From assembly GCF_022113815.1 (NCBI RefSeq), contig NZ_SGOM01000005.1:62001-126000 (forward strand): a stretch of 64,000 bases of DNA, in the 5' to 3' direction. The notes beneath the pieces were generated by a model, which had not been told where the DNA came from, searched no databases, and saw only the letters and a program-made list of their open reading frames with translations. This DNA is from Vibrio cincinnatiensis. GTDB taxonomy: Bacteria; Pseudomonadota; Gammaproteobacteria; Enterobacterales; Vibrionaceae. Position numbers and translations under genes: made by a program. Below, piece by piece: positions 50,760 to 59,553 of this stretch (within the stretch, counting starts at the first letter, position 1; every line of letters begins with the position of its first letter).

Positions 50760-51581
50760 TCATCGATTAGGCGTAAACAACGCCAATAATTCATCGACTT
50801 TATTGCGACCTGCACCATTACGACTGATGGTTCGCTTCACCTTCACCGCATTCAATTGTGCACCATGATAGAGGCGACGCGTTAAAATCGTATCATGGTT
50901 AGAGATCAGGACAGGAATGCCTCGCTCTTGAGCCGTTTTTTCTGCAATATCCGCAAGTGCTGCTTGATCATCCAGTGAAAAACCGTTCCCCGAATATGAG
51001 GTGAAGTTTGCCGTCGTCGACAAGGGAGCATAAGGAGGATCACAGTAAATCACACTCTCTTGCGTAGCTTGGCTGAATGTTTGATGGTAACCCGTACAAA
51101 TAAAAGTCGCTCGCTGCGCTTTTTCAGCAAAAAATTCGAGTTCAGCTTCGGGGAAATAAGGTTTTTTATATGAGCCAAAAGGCACATTAAAGCCACCTTT
51201 TTGGTTATAACGACACAACCCATTAAATCCAAAACGATTCATATAAAGAAAAGCCAGCGAACGGTACATGACATCATTACAGCCATTAAACTGTTTACGG
51301 ACCTCCAAATAGGCTTCTTTACGATTATTTTCTGGAATAAACCACCGCTTTGCTTCACGGATGTAATGAGCAGGTTCTGTTTTTAACAGGTTGTATAAGT
51401 TGATTAAGTCGGGATTAATGTCAGCTAATAAATAATGTTCAAAGTCACTATTTAAGAAGATTGACCCAGCACCAACAAAGGGTTCAACCAATTCTTTGGC
51501 GGGGGGTAAATGGCGTTGGATCTCTTCGACTAGGCCAAACTTTCCCCCAGCCCATTTCAAAAAGGCACGCTGCTTTTTCAT
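50760..51581 (-). CDS. dam: DNA adenine methylase (GATC-specific)
   Basis: Dam methylates adenine in GATC, controlling mismatch repair and replication timing; in V. cholerae it is essential. The 273-residue protein has KWAGGKFGLV at 9-18, the AdoMet motif FVGAGS at 35-40 and the catalytic DPPY at 181-184. It lies in the aroK-aroB-damX-dam-rpe-gph order, not near restriction genes, so it is the housekeeping enzyme. Confidence 0.97.
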   Translation of the reverse strand: MKKQRAFLKWAGGKFGLVEEIQRHLPPAKELVEPFVGAGSIFLNSDFEHYLLADINPDLINLYNLLKTEPAHYIREAKRWFIPENNRKEAYLEVRKQFNGCNDVMYRSLAFLYMNRFGFNGLCRYNQKGGFNVPFGSYKKPYFPEAELEFFAEKAQRATFICTGYHQTFSQATQESVIYCDPPYAPLSTTANFTSYSGNGFSLDDQAALADIAEKTAQERGIPVLISNHDTILTRRLYHGAQLNAVKVKRTISRNGAGRNKVDELLALFTPNR

Positions 51582-51650
51582 CTACCGCTCTAATCAATCA
51601 CCGAAAAATAAGGGAGCGGAATGTAACATATTTTCCGCTCAAACTCAGCG

Positions 51651-53123
51651 TTATTTCGCACGCTCAATCTCTCGTTGCACTTGGCTAAGTGATTTTGCCC
51701 ATGGTCCCAATGCTTGAATCGCCGCAGGCAACGTTGCTACCGCATCACGCGCCAACTGAATGGTTGGGTAATTACTGTAGGTGACGATATACCAGTCAAC
51801 CTCATTACGTAAGGTAGGATAAACATTCACCTGCCCTTCTAGCTGGTATTGATCAATAAACGCTTGGACTTCTTGCAACGAATTGACCGCTGCCAGTTGT
51901 AACGTATAACTACGAGGAGACATATCAAGCAGTGTATCTCGAGCAAACGAGAAACGAATCGAACTTGGTTGTTCATCTGTACTCGCGCGATCCGTGGGCT
52001 CACTCTCATCATTAGGCAAAGCCTCTTCTAGCACAAGATCGTCGTTCGCTTTTGGCTCAACCTGCGGCTCTGGTTTTCCCTCTAATAAGGCATCGACCAC
52101 ATCAGAGCTAATCACAACACGTTGATGATCGGAATCCGCAATGCCAACGCCTTCTGAGCTTTCTTTGACATCAGGAGGGAGTGCCGCAGAATCATCTTCG
52201 ACCCCACTTAGATCTAAGGCCACTGAAGGAGCCTTCTCGACAGCTTCAGTTTGGCTCAACTCGGATTCATCCTGTGCTAAAGTGGGAATCGCCGTTTGCT
52301 CAATGTTTTTTTGGCTCTGAATCAATTGCTGGCTTTTTTCATCCGCAGAAGGTTGTGACCACATCCACCAATAACCCCCTCCAATCACCAGTAGGAATAC
52401 CATGATCACTAAAGCAATTTTCATCGGTGAAGCAATAATGGAGCGAATGATAATCCGTTTTTCATTTTTCTGTTCGGTTAAGGCCATGATCTCCCCCGGA
52501 AACAGTTTCACTTTCTTGTAGGCCGCACGTGCCTGACGTTCCATTTCTGGTTCAATATAGCGCATCACTCGCTGTTCAAATAAGCGATCGGCCTCATATT
52601 GACTCAGTGGCTCAATGTCTAACTCCACAGGCTTATGCTCTTGCCCATAAGTTAGACGAGTCAGCAAAGCATCAAGGCTATTTGCCTGCGCAAATAACAC
52701 AACGTTAATTGTCCAGCGAGAATGGTTTTGCGCTTCCAATACCCACATCCACAATTCGGAAAGTAAGGTATCCGATAAGAGGTGAGCATCATCGATGGCA
52801 ACAACAATATCGCACTCATCTTCACCGATAAGATAGGAGAAACTGTCTAATAAAGCATCGCTAGGATTAAAAAGAGGATCAGAAACAAGCTGACTTAAGA
52901 GAGTGGTTCTACGCTGTTCATCGGTTTGATTCGGATGACAAAGCAGTAGGGACTGATTTTTGTCCCCAGCCCAATGTTCCAGATAACGCTGAGCGAGCCA
53001 CGATTTGCCCGCACCTAACCTACCAAAAACATTGACAAAGTTGGAACCAAAACGAGTCAGAAGCTGTAAACGCTCCAATAGCTCGGTCTGTGAATCTAAC
53101 TCTAATTCATGTGCTAAACTCAT
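51651..53123 (-). CDS. damX: Cell-division protein DamX, AAA plus SPOR
   Basis: DamX binds denuded septal peptidoglycan through its SPOR domain. The 490-residue protein has an N-terminal AAA/ExeA-like ATPase domain (Walker A FGRLGAGKSW near residue 35, Walker B IDDAH), a membrane helix near residue 235 (IALVIMVFLLVIGGGYWWMW), an acidic Ser/Glu-rich linker, and a C-terminal SPOR domain (about 405-490, RSYTLQLAAVNS). The ATG at 53123 is chosen over the TTG just before it, with AGGA upstream. The ATPase domain makes it longer than E. coli DamX (428 residues). Confidence 0.92.
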   Translation of the reverse strand: MSLAHELELDSQTELLERLQLLTRFGSNFVNVFGRLGAGKSWLAQRYLEHWAGDKNQSLLLCHPNQTDEQRRTTLLSQLVSDPLFNPSDALLDSFSYLIGEDECDIVVAIDDAHLLSDTLLSELWMWVLEAQNHSRWTINVVLFAQANSLDALLTRLTYGQEHKPVELDIEPLSQYEADRLFEQRVMRYIEPEMERQARAAYKKVKLFPGEIMALTEQKNEKRIIIRSIIASPMKIALVIMVFLLVIGGGYWWMWSQPSADEKSQQLIQSQKNIEQTAIPTLAQDESELSQTEAVEKAPSVALDLSGVEDDSAALPPDVKESSEGVGIADSDHQRVVISSDVVDALLEGKPEPQVEPKANDDLVLEEALPNDESEPTDRASTDEQPSSIRFSFARDTLLDMSPRSYTLQLAAVNSLQEVQAFIDQYQLEGQVNVYPTLRNEVDWYIVTYSNYPTIQLARDAVATLPAAIQALGPWAKSLSQVQREIERAK

Positions 53124-53152
53124 CAACTATCCTAATGATCCCACTTAATTAA

Positions 53153-54238
53153 TTATTGGTTTCGGCACGCTTCAATGGCTTGCTTTATCACCGTTTGAGG
53201 AACACCTTTCACCACTTCTGAACGGCCAATTGCAGTTGGTAACACCAAACGCAACTCACCGGCCAACACTTTCTTATCTCGCATCATATGCTTGATAAAA
53301 TCCTCAAACGTCATGCTGTCTGGGGTATGCACGGGTAAATGTGCTCTTTCTAATATGGCCCGAATACGAGCTTGCTGCGGCTCAGTAATCAGCCCTTGTA
53401 ATTGTGCCGTTGCGGTTGCCATCATGGTTCCAGCGGCAACCGCTTCACCATGTAACCAACAACCGTAACCTAACTCTGCTTCAATCGCGTGACCAAAGGT
53501 ATGGCCTAAATTGAGCAGCGCACGGATTCCCGACTCTTTTTCATCCAAAGCCACCACTTCCGCTTTAATTTGGCAACAACGTGCTATCGCATAAGACAAC
53601 GCTTGTTCATCTAACGCATACAAAGCTTCTATATGCTCTTCTAACCAAACAAAGAAGTCGTAGTCATAAATGATGCCATATTTAATCACTTCCGCCATTC
53701 CCGCGGCAAATTCACGCTCAGGGAGGGTGGCTAAACAGTGTGTATCAATAATAACGGCTTTGGGCTGGTAAAAAGCCCCAATCATATTTTTACCCAAGGG
53801 GTGATTCACCGCTGTTTTTCCGCCAACGGAAGAGTCCACTTGAGCCAATAATGTGGTCGGTATTTGAATAAAGTCGATTCCTCGCTGATAGCATGCGGCA
53901 GCAAAACCGACTAAATCCCCAATCACCCCTCCTCCCAAAGCAATAACCGTGACATCACGGCTATAATTATGCTCAAGCAAATAACTCATGATGGTATTAA
54001 AAGTCTCTAAACTTTTATATTGCTCACCATCCGGGAGTTCCAGCAGGGCAGATAAACAACCTCGCTGTTCAAGTAACGACAGTACTTGTTTAGCATACAA
54101 GGGCGCAACTGTGTGGTTAGTGATCACCAACACTTTTTGCTTTGCAGAAAGAGGAAGAAGGGCCGGATTATTAAATAATCCGGCACCAATTGAGATTGGG
54201 TAGCTACGCTCACCTAAACTGACCGTAATCCGTTCCAT
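53153..54238 (-). CDS. aroB: 3-Dehydroquinate synthase
   Basis: AroB catalyses the second step of the shikimate pathway. The 361-residue NAD-dependent enzyme has [12 protein letters not shown], the [21 protein letters not shown] nucleotide loop, [19 protein letters not shown] and the metal-binding histidines in [12 protein letters not shown]. The start at 54238 ([16 protein letters not shown]) matches E. coli AroB; three codons more are open upstream. It follows aroK by 27 bases. Confidence 0.97.
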   Translation of the reverse strand: MERITVSLGERSYPISIGAGLFNNPALLPLSAKQKVLVITNHTVAPLYAKQVLSLLEQRGCLSALLELPDGEQYKSLETFNTIMSYLLEHNYSRDVTVIALGGGVIGDLVGFAAACYQRGIDFIQIPTTLLAQVDSSVGGKTAVNHPLGKNMIGAFYQPKAVIIDTHCLATLPEREFAAGMAEVIKYGIIYDYDFFVWLEEHIEALYALDEQALSYAIARCCQIKAEVVALDEKESGIRALLNLGHTFGHAIEAELGYGCWLHGEAVAAGTMMATATAQLQGLITEPQQARIRAILERAHLPVHTPDSMTFEDFIKHMMRDKKVLAGELRLVLPTAIGRSEVVKGVPQTVIKQAIEACRNQ

Positions 54239-54265
54239 GGTTTGCACTCCGAATAAAAGAACTGG

Positions 54266-54784
54266 TTAGTGTTCTTCTAGCATTTTTACGATCTGATTGG
54301 CTACCACTTTTGCACTTTGATCGTCGGTACGTACTGTGATATCCGCAATTTCTTCATACAGCGGATTACGTTCACCAGCCAGTGCTTCTAAAACTTCACG
54401 AGGGTTGTCCGTTTGTAACAAAGGACGTTTTTTATCACGGTTAGTTCGTGCTAATTGTTTTTCGATTGTGGTTTCTAAGTAAACAACCACACCACGAGCA
54501 GAAAGGCGATTGCGATTTTCTTTGCTCATCACCGAGCCACCACCCGTGGCTAGAACAATACCTTGCTCTTCAGTGAGATCATTGATCACCGCTTCTTCAC
54601 GTTTACGGAAGCCTTCTTCACCTTCAACGTCAAATACCCAAGCGATATCTGCGCCGGTGCGCTCTTCAATGACAGTATCAGAATCAACAAACTCCATATG
54701 CAGTTGTTGAGCTAAGTGTCTACCAATTGTACTTTTGCCAGCACCCATTGGGCCAACAAGAAAAATATTGCGTTTTTCAGCCAT
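54266..54784 (-). CDS. aroK: Shikimate kinase I
   Basis: AroK phosphorylates shikimate at its 3-hydroxyl using ATP. The 172-residue protein has Walker [10 protein letters not shown] at 11-19, the shikimate-binding [11 protein letters not shown], and [11 protein letters not shown]. It is paired with aroB downstream and follows pilQ after a 186-base structured gap, so the pil genes and aroK may share a transcript. Confidence 0.97.
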   Translation of the reverse strand: MAEKRNIFLVGPMGAGKSTIGRHLAQQLHMEFVDSDTVIEERTGADIAWVFDVEGEEGFRKREEAVINDLTEEQGIVLATGGGSVMSKENRNRLSARGVVVYLETTIEKQLARTNRDKKRPLLQTDNPREVLEALAGERNPLYEEIADITVRTDDQSAKVVANQIVKMLEEH

Positions 54785-54863
54785 GTTTAGCAGTAATTTA
54801 CAACGTTAATTCAATGACATCGCCACAAAGTTCGCCATACTAGTGTCAGCGATGGGAATGCTT

Positions 54864-54926
54864 GTGGCACCTATTCCTCACAGATAATTCGTGATAAGAC
54901 CCGAAATTATCTAGATAAGGTGCCAC
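54864..54926 (-). repeat. Nested inverted repeats between pilQ and aroK
   Basis: The outer arms GTGGCACCT (54864-54872) and AGGTGCCAC (54918-54926) enclose inner arms AGATAATT (54882-54889) and AATTATCT (54905-54912). In RNA this can fold into a long hairpin with an internal bulge. There is no T run after it, so it is not a classical terminator; it may affect RNA processing or stability between the pil and aro genes. Confidence 0.55.
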
Positions 54927-54947
54927 TAATGCAACTTTAATTTCACT

Positions 54948-54969
54948 TTAGCGGAAATAATGCCGCTAA
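54948..54969 (-). terminator. Hairpin right after pilQ
   Basis: TTAGCGG / CCGCTAA with an eight-base loop begins one base beyond the pilQ stop codon. No T run follows on the minus strand, so it is more likely a partial terminator or a stabiliser of the pil mRNA end than a full stop. Confidence 0.4.
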
Positions 54970-54970
54970 G

Positions 54971-56692
54971 TTATTGAATCACCACCTTTGGTGTGACAAA
55001 AATCAGCAACTCACTTTTACCCAATTGCTGATAGCTACGACGAAATAGCGCGCCAAGAAAAGGAAGATCGCCCAATAGTGGCACTTTATCTATGGTATTG
55101 GTCAGGCTATGTTGGAAAATACCACCAAGCACAACCGTTTCCCCATTATTCACCAGTACTTGAGTGCCAATTCGTTGAGTATTAATCGCAACCGCTTCAC
55201 CCGTTCCCGTTTTCACCACATCGCCAGGGCGATCCTGCGTAACACTTAAATCCAGTACCAAACGGTTATCTGGGGTAATTTGTGGCGTAACTTTTAAACT
55301 GAGCACCGCTTTTTTAAACGCTACCGTCGTTGCCCCGCTGGAAGATGACTCTAAATACGGAATTTCAGTTCCTTGCTCAATATAAGCTGGCTTTTTATTC
55401 GTCGTGATCAAGCGAGGGCTAGAAATGATCTCCGCTTTGGATTCACGCTGCATAGCCGATAGCTCTAGATCAAGTAAAGTCCCTGAACCCAGTTTTGCAA
55501 CTTGAAAAGCAATGCTGGAGGCGTTAGCTGCCGTGGCTCCTAAATTAACGTTCAGGAAGTTATTGATCATCTCGGTCCCATCTTCCGGTTCATACAAACC
55601 GATCGTCTCCATATTCCCTTCAATAGAACCACCAACGGTATTATTACCATTGGTTGATGATACACCCCAGCGGATGCCCAGCTCATCCAAGTTACCCTCA
55701 TTAACGGTGACAATTCGGGCTTCAATCTGCACTTGTTTCACGGGAATATCTAGCGACTCGATAATGTCACGAATCACTTTAATGTTTTCAGGCAACTCGC
55801 GGATCAAGAGCGCATTGGTTCGCTCATCAATACTAATAGAACCGCGTTCAGAAAGCATGTTCACGGTTCCTGCCCCACCTATCATGTCCGCGATATCGGA
55901 AGCTTTGGCGAAATGCACTTTAATAATATCAGACTGTAAATCCCCCAACTCTTCCGCTAAACGTGCTTTTTCCAGTTGCTGCTTTTCTCGTAAATCCAAC
56001 TCCTCTTTCGGAGCAACAAGAATCACATTACCATCAACCCGCTTATCGAGCCCCTTGACCTGTAAAATAATATCAAGCACTTGTTGCCAAGGAACACCGT
56101 CTAAGCGAAGGGTTAAGTTACCTTTGACCGAGTCTGAAACCACCAAGTTGAATTGGTTATAATCAGCAATTAACTGCAGAACATTTCGTACGGGGATATC
56201 TTGGAAGTTAATTGAAATAAGTTTACCTTGCTTTTCCATCAGGTTCGGTGCGGGAGCCGATTCTTCTTCCTTCAGGGTGGCAATCACAACCTCTAGATAT
56301 TGACCTCGTAAAGCATATTCATAATTAAATGCCCCTTGAATGGCCACTTGTAACAAGGTGCTTGGCTCTTGGCGAAAAACCTCCACACTTTCCACGGCAG
56401 TCGCAAAATCTTTCACATCTAATAAGTAAAGTTGTTCATCCGCCACATCGGTTTTGAGTAAGTCAATTGTTAAACCTTGCTCTGTTTTTTGCACATCCAC
56501 CACGGTTGAGGAGGAAGCCAGTTCGACGATCAAAACGGCTTCTTTATTTTTATTTAAACGAAAATCAATATTTTTCAATTGATTCGCACCTGTTAATTCA
56601 CTGGCAACAACACTAACGGCTGACAGTGCCCATAACCCTATACACAGGTAACGCAAACTACGTACCACCGTCGAATTTAATCCTTTAATCAT
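54971..56692 (-). CDS. pilQ: Type IV pilus secretin PilQ
   Basis: PilQ forms the outer-membrane channel through which the type IV pilus passes; in vibrios this chitin-regulated pilus (ChiRP) takes up DNA. The 573-residue precursor has a signal peptide ending near residue 29, an AMIN domain (about 35-145), a secretin/TonB N-terminal domain (ISINFQDIPVRNVLQLIADY, about 155), an N1-type domain, and the C-terminal secretin domain with VTPQITPDNRLVLDLSVTQDRPG and VPLLGDLPFLGALFR. It is the last gene of pilMNOPQ. Confidence 0.96.
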   Translation of the reverse strand: MIKGLNSTVVRSLRYLCIGLWALSAVSVVASELTGANQLKNIDFRLNKNKEAVLIVELASSSTVVDVQKTEQGLTIDLLKTDVADEQLYLLDVKDFATAVESVEVFRQEPSTLLQVAIQGAFNYEYALRGQYLEVVIATLKEEESAPAPNLMEKQGKLISINFQDIPVRNVLQLIADYNQFNLVVSDSVKGNLTLRLDGVPWQQVLDIILQVKGLDKRVDGNVILVAPKEELDLREKQQLEKARLAEELGDLQSDIIKVHFAKASDIADMIGGAGTVNMLSERGSISIDERTNALLIRELPENIKVIRDIIESLDIPVKQVQIEARIVTVNEGNLDELGIRWGVSSTNGNNTVGGSIEGNMETIGLYEPEDGTEMINNFLNVNLGATAANASSIAFQVAKLGSGTLLDLELSAMQRESKAEIISSPRLITTNKKPAYIEQGTEIPYLESSSSGATTVAFKKAVLSLKVTPQITPDNRLVLDLSVTQDRPGDVVKTGTGEAVAINTQRIGTQVLVNNGETVVLGGIFQHSLTNTIDKVPLLGDLPFLGALFRRSYQQLGKSELLIFVTPKVVIQ

Positions 56693-56716
56693 AGTTAGGT
56701 CTCTAAACTGAAAAAC

Positions 56717-57235
56717 TTACTTCAAAGCCAATTTGACATTACGCTGATTCCAGCACCCTAAGCCATCGGGCAAGGTTTCTTTTATCAGCAGATAATTATC
56801 GGCAACCCGAGTGATTCGGCCGTTATTTAACCCAAGGTACTGGCCTGCTTTCACATTAACGACCGTACCGTTCGGGGTCTGTACCAAGGCGGAAATACTG
56901 CCACCACTACTCATCACCCCCCTTAAACGCAACTGATTAAGGGGATAACGTTCCAGCGTTCCGGTTTTACTGCGTGATACCGGTTGCCAACAGTCCGACT
57001 TAACGACTGACTGATTTTGTACTAGCGCTTCTTGCGGTAAGACAAACGGCTCACGTTTGCCATGCTGCCCATAATGAAAAGCTTGAAACTGCACCACTGG
57101 TGCAAGCTGAGCGACTTCTTTTTTTGTCTGCAATTCCACCTCAAGTAAATAATCCTCTAACGAGTCATCATTCGCTTGACACCCAACCAATAACAAAGGG
57201 CATAACCAGCCTAGAAACCTGAGATTATTTTTCAT
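56717..57235 (-). CDS. pilP: Type IV pilus lipoprotein PilP
   Basis: PilP is an inner-membrane-anchored lipoprotein that links PilN/PilO to PilQ. The 172-residue precursor has a lipobox LLLVGC with the lipidated Cys near residue 19. The mature protein has a C-terminal beta domain with YPLNQLRLRGVMSSGG and VKAGQYLGLNNGRI. I chose the ATG at 57235 because GGAGGT lies five bases before it; the ATG at 57238 is too close to that site. It overlaps pilO by 11 bases. Confidence 0.93.
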   Translation of the reverse strand: MKNNLRFLGWLCPLLLVGCQANDDSLEDYLLEVELQTKKEVAQLAPVVQFQAFHYGQHGKREPFVLPQEALVQNQSVVKSDCWQPVSRSKTGTLERYPLNQLRLRGVMSSGGSISALVQTPNGTVVNVKAGQYLGLNNGRITRVADNYLLIKETLPDGLGCWNQRNVKLALK

Positions 57236-57815
57236 CATTAACCTCCGATTTAAACTGGTAGGTATACGCGCGAACCCTAAAGTGCAACGTACTGCTTTCT
57301 TGGCTGACTCTTTGCCAGTCCACATCATCGAAGTTAATAATTCGGGGTAACTTGGCTATCGCTTCTGAGAAGTCACCAATATTGTGATAATTGCCTGTCA
57401 GTTCGATATTAAGTGGCAGACGGTATAGGAATTCTTGATTGAGCTTTTCTCCCCAATCAATTCGGGTAAAGGTCAACGAGTTTTGTAACCCCAACTCATT
57501 CACCGAAGCCAACATGCTGGCTAACTCTTGCTGCACGGGTAATTGACGCAGCAAAAAGTCATAACGCTCAGTCAATTCATCTAACTGTGCTTGTAATTGC
57601 GGCAAGGTTGCCACTTTGCTGGCTTTAATCCGAATGGTAGATTTGAGCGTTTGCTCTTGTTGCTTTAGCCCCTCTAAGTTCTCTTGTTTTGGCAATAGGT
57701 AAAACCAATAGCCTGCCGCTTGAATCACCATAATCAGCAGGGCGATCACCACCAACTGCGCCGCTCTAGGCCACTCCATGACCTCATCAAAATCTAAATC
57801 ACGAGCTTTAGTCAT
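57225..57815 (-). CDS. pilO: Type IV pilus inner-membrane protein PilO
   Basis: PilO (196 residues) pairs with PilN in the alignment complex. It starts MTKARDLDFDEVMEWPRAAQ at 57815 with AGAGG upstream. One membrane helix (about 21-42) is followed by a coiled coil (about 48-90) and a ferredoxin-like periplasmic domain. The frame is open 64 codons upstream but overlaps pilN and is not PilO-like. It overlaps pilN by eight bases and pilP by 11. Confidence 0.93.
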   Translation of the reverse strand: MTKARDLDFDEVMEWPRAAQLVVIALLIMVIQAAGYWFYLLPKQENLEGLKQQEQTLKSTIRIKASKVATLPQLQAQLDELTERYDFLLRQLPVQQELASMLASVNELGLQNSLTFTRIDWGEKLNQEFLYRLPLNIELTGNYHNIGDFSEAIAKLPRIINFDDVDWQRVSQESSTLHFRVRAYTYQFKSEVNDEK

Positions 57816-58401
57816 GAGAGGCCTCCTCTTGTATTGGCTTTTGAGCGACTTGCTCGGAAGCATGAAAGAGGAAAGAAACTTTAAAACTCTGAAATTGCTT
57901 ACCGAAACGACGATTGCCCGACACAATAGAATGCATCCCCACCGATGATAACTGGGGAGATTTCTCCAAATTATCCAACATAGTCGCGAGGCGAGCAGTA
58001 CTATCACTAATACCGCTCATTTCCACATCTTGCCCATTCATTTTGATTTTATCGACATAAACGCCTTCCGGAATCAAGTCGGGCATAAGGTGCATAAATT
58101 CAGTACTTTTATTGCGTTTCTGCTGTAAAGACTCCACCACTTTTAAGCGGGTTAATAAGGCCTTATGTTCTTGCTCTGTCACTTTTAAGGCATGAAGACG
58201 TTCATCTAACTGCCGAATATGCTGGTTAAGAAAATCAAGCCGCCCCTGTTGCTGCTGTTTCTGCTGGTCTAGGTAACTGCCAGCTAACCATTGTGCACCC
58301 AGCGCCAAAAGTACACCTAAGATCAGTAAGTGGATAAAATGCTGCCGATAGGCTTCACGCTGCGCTTCTCGCCACGGCAACAAGTTAATGTTATGCAGCA
58401 T
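57808..58401 (-). CDS. pilN: Type IV pilus inner-membrane protein PilN
   Basis: PilN (197 residues) connects cytoplasmic PilM to periplasmic PilO. It begins MLHNINLLPWREAQREAYR at 58401; the INLLPWRE sequence is the PilM-binding motif. A membrane helix (about 25-45) and a Gln-rich coiled coil (about 48-100) follow. It overlaps pilM by 11 bases, showing tight translational coupling. Confidence 0.94.
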   Translation of the reverse strand: MLHNINLLPWREAQREAYRQHFIHLLILGVLLALGAQWLAGSYLDQQKQQQQGRLDFLNQHIRQLDERLHALKVTEQEHKALLTRLKVVESLQQKRNKSTEFMHLMPDLIPEGVYVDKIKMNGQDVEMSGISDSTARLATMLDNLEKSPQLSSVGMHSIVSGNRRFGKQFQSFKVSFLFHASEQVAQKPIQEEASHD

Positions 58402-59413
58402 GATCACTCTCCAACCATTCGATTCCTCGTAACGCCAACCCTGCAGCAGTACTAAACCGTTGCTGCTCACTTAAGGTTCGCCGGCGTTTACTCAATTTAT
58501 GGTTAAAGACAGATAGCGGTGTAAATAACTCACACGGTAATGCCAATCGTTCGCTGATAGCTTCCGCTAACCCGGCGATCACCGCCCCCCCACCAGACAA
58601 CCATATTCCCGCTAAACTTTGCGCACCATGCACTGAAGTAAATAGCTGAATTTGCCGAGCCAATCGTTCAACAAATTCTTGATTAAACGCTTGTACACCA
58701 GTCGAGCTTTCCTGTAATGCAGCATGACAGCTTCCCTCTAACTGCCCAGTTTGATTAAACCAGCGAGTCCCCAATGGGATATCTTTACAAAATGGGGCTT
58801 TATCCATGAAGTCGAGGCACAAAGAACTTTGGCTATAACCAATATCGAGCAACATCCAATTCGTTCTCTGCTGAATTTGACTAACGTGCTGCCAAATTCG
58901 CACTAAGCTGTGCATCTGAACATCAAGGAGAACGGGTTCAAGGCCCGCTTTTTCAGAAGCACTCACACGGCTTTCTACCACTTCACGACGCGTGGCATAA
59001 ACTTGGTAGGTTTCACTGCTGTTTCGTCCCAGAGCTTTGTCTGACACTTTAATAAAATCTAAGCTTAACTCTTCAATCGGTAAGGGCGATTGATGAGAAA
59101 AAGCTTGATAGATGGCAAACTCCTGCTCTGCTAGATCTAGCTCACTCTCTATCTGCAAAACTTTGCTGATCACCGCGTTATCCGGCACCGAGATCGACAC
59201 CTTACGGCTAAACAACGGTAAGCTCTTTTTTAGTTCTTTGAGTTTCTTTACAATTTTCTGATAATCCAGCGTGTAGTTATCGGCGAAAATGTCGTCGGTT
59301 ACGACGATTTCCTTATAGCTAACCAGCGAGTATGTTTCGCCACTTAGCTTTAAAACCACCGCTTTAATGCTGTGGTGACCGATATCAACACCTGTAACTA
59401 GTGATTTACTCAT
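58391..59413 (-). CDS. pilM: Type IV pilus assembly ATPase-like protein PilM
   Basis: PilM (340 residues) is an actin-like cytoplasmic protein that binds the PilN N-terminus. VTGVDIGHHSIKAVVL (about 6-21) is the first phosphate-binding loop; LLDIGYSQSSLCL and LSGGGAVIAGLAEAI are the later nucleotide-binding parts of the FtsA/PilM fold. It is the first gene of the pilMNOPQ operon and is divergent from mrcA, the arrangement found in many gammaproteobacteria. Confidence 0.94.
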   Translation of the reverse strand: MSKSLVTGVDIGHHSIKAVVLKLSGETYSLVSYKEIVVTDDIFADNYTLDYQKIVKKLKELKKSLPLFSRKVSISVPDNAVISKVLQIESELDLAEQEFAIYQAFSHQSPLPIEELSLDFIKVSDKALGRNSSETYQVYATRREVVESRVSASEKAGLEPVLLDVQMHSLVRIWQHVSQIQQRTNWMLLDIGYSQSSLCLDFMDKAPFCKDIPLGTRWFNQTGQLEGSCHAALQESSTGVQAFNQEFVERLARQIQLFTSVHGAQSLAGIWLSGGGAVIAGLAEAISERLALPCELFTPLSVFNHKLSKRRRTLSEQQRFSTAAGLALRGIEWLESDHAA

Positions 59414-59443
59414 GCCATTAACTCCAGTAACAACACCAGCATG

Positions 59444-59473
59444 GAGCGAAGATTTTTTAAAAAATCATCGCTC
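59444..59473. repeat. 30-base palindrome between pilM and mrcA
   Basis: GAGCGA-a-GATTTTTTAAAAAATC-a-TCGCTC is symmetric over 30 bases except for one A/A position in each arm. It lies 30 bases upstream of the pilM start and 80 upstream of mrcA, in a 140-base divergent gap. It could be a shared operator or, as RNA, a hairpin in the pilM leader. Confidence 0.7.
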
Positions 59474-59553
59474 ACTATTTTTAAGTGCTGAGGTTTTAGT
59501 CTAGAGTACAGGGGTTTGCATTAAGACAGCCTCTACTAAACAGGGATTCTCCG

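Noticed and set aside
55512..56162. 216-residue frame opposite pilQ
   Set aside because: It is a reverse-strand shadow of pilQ with no ribosome site or family resemblance.
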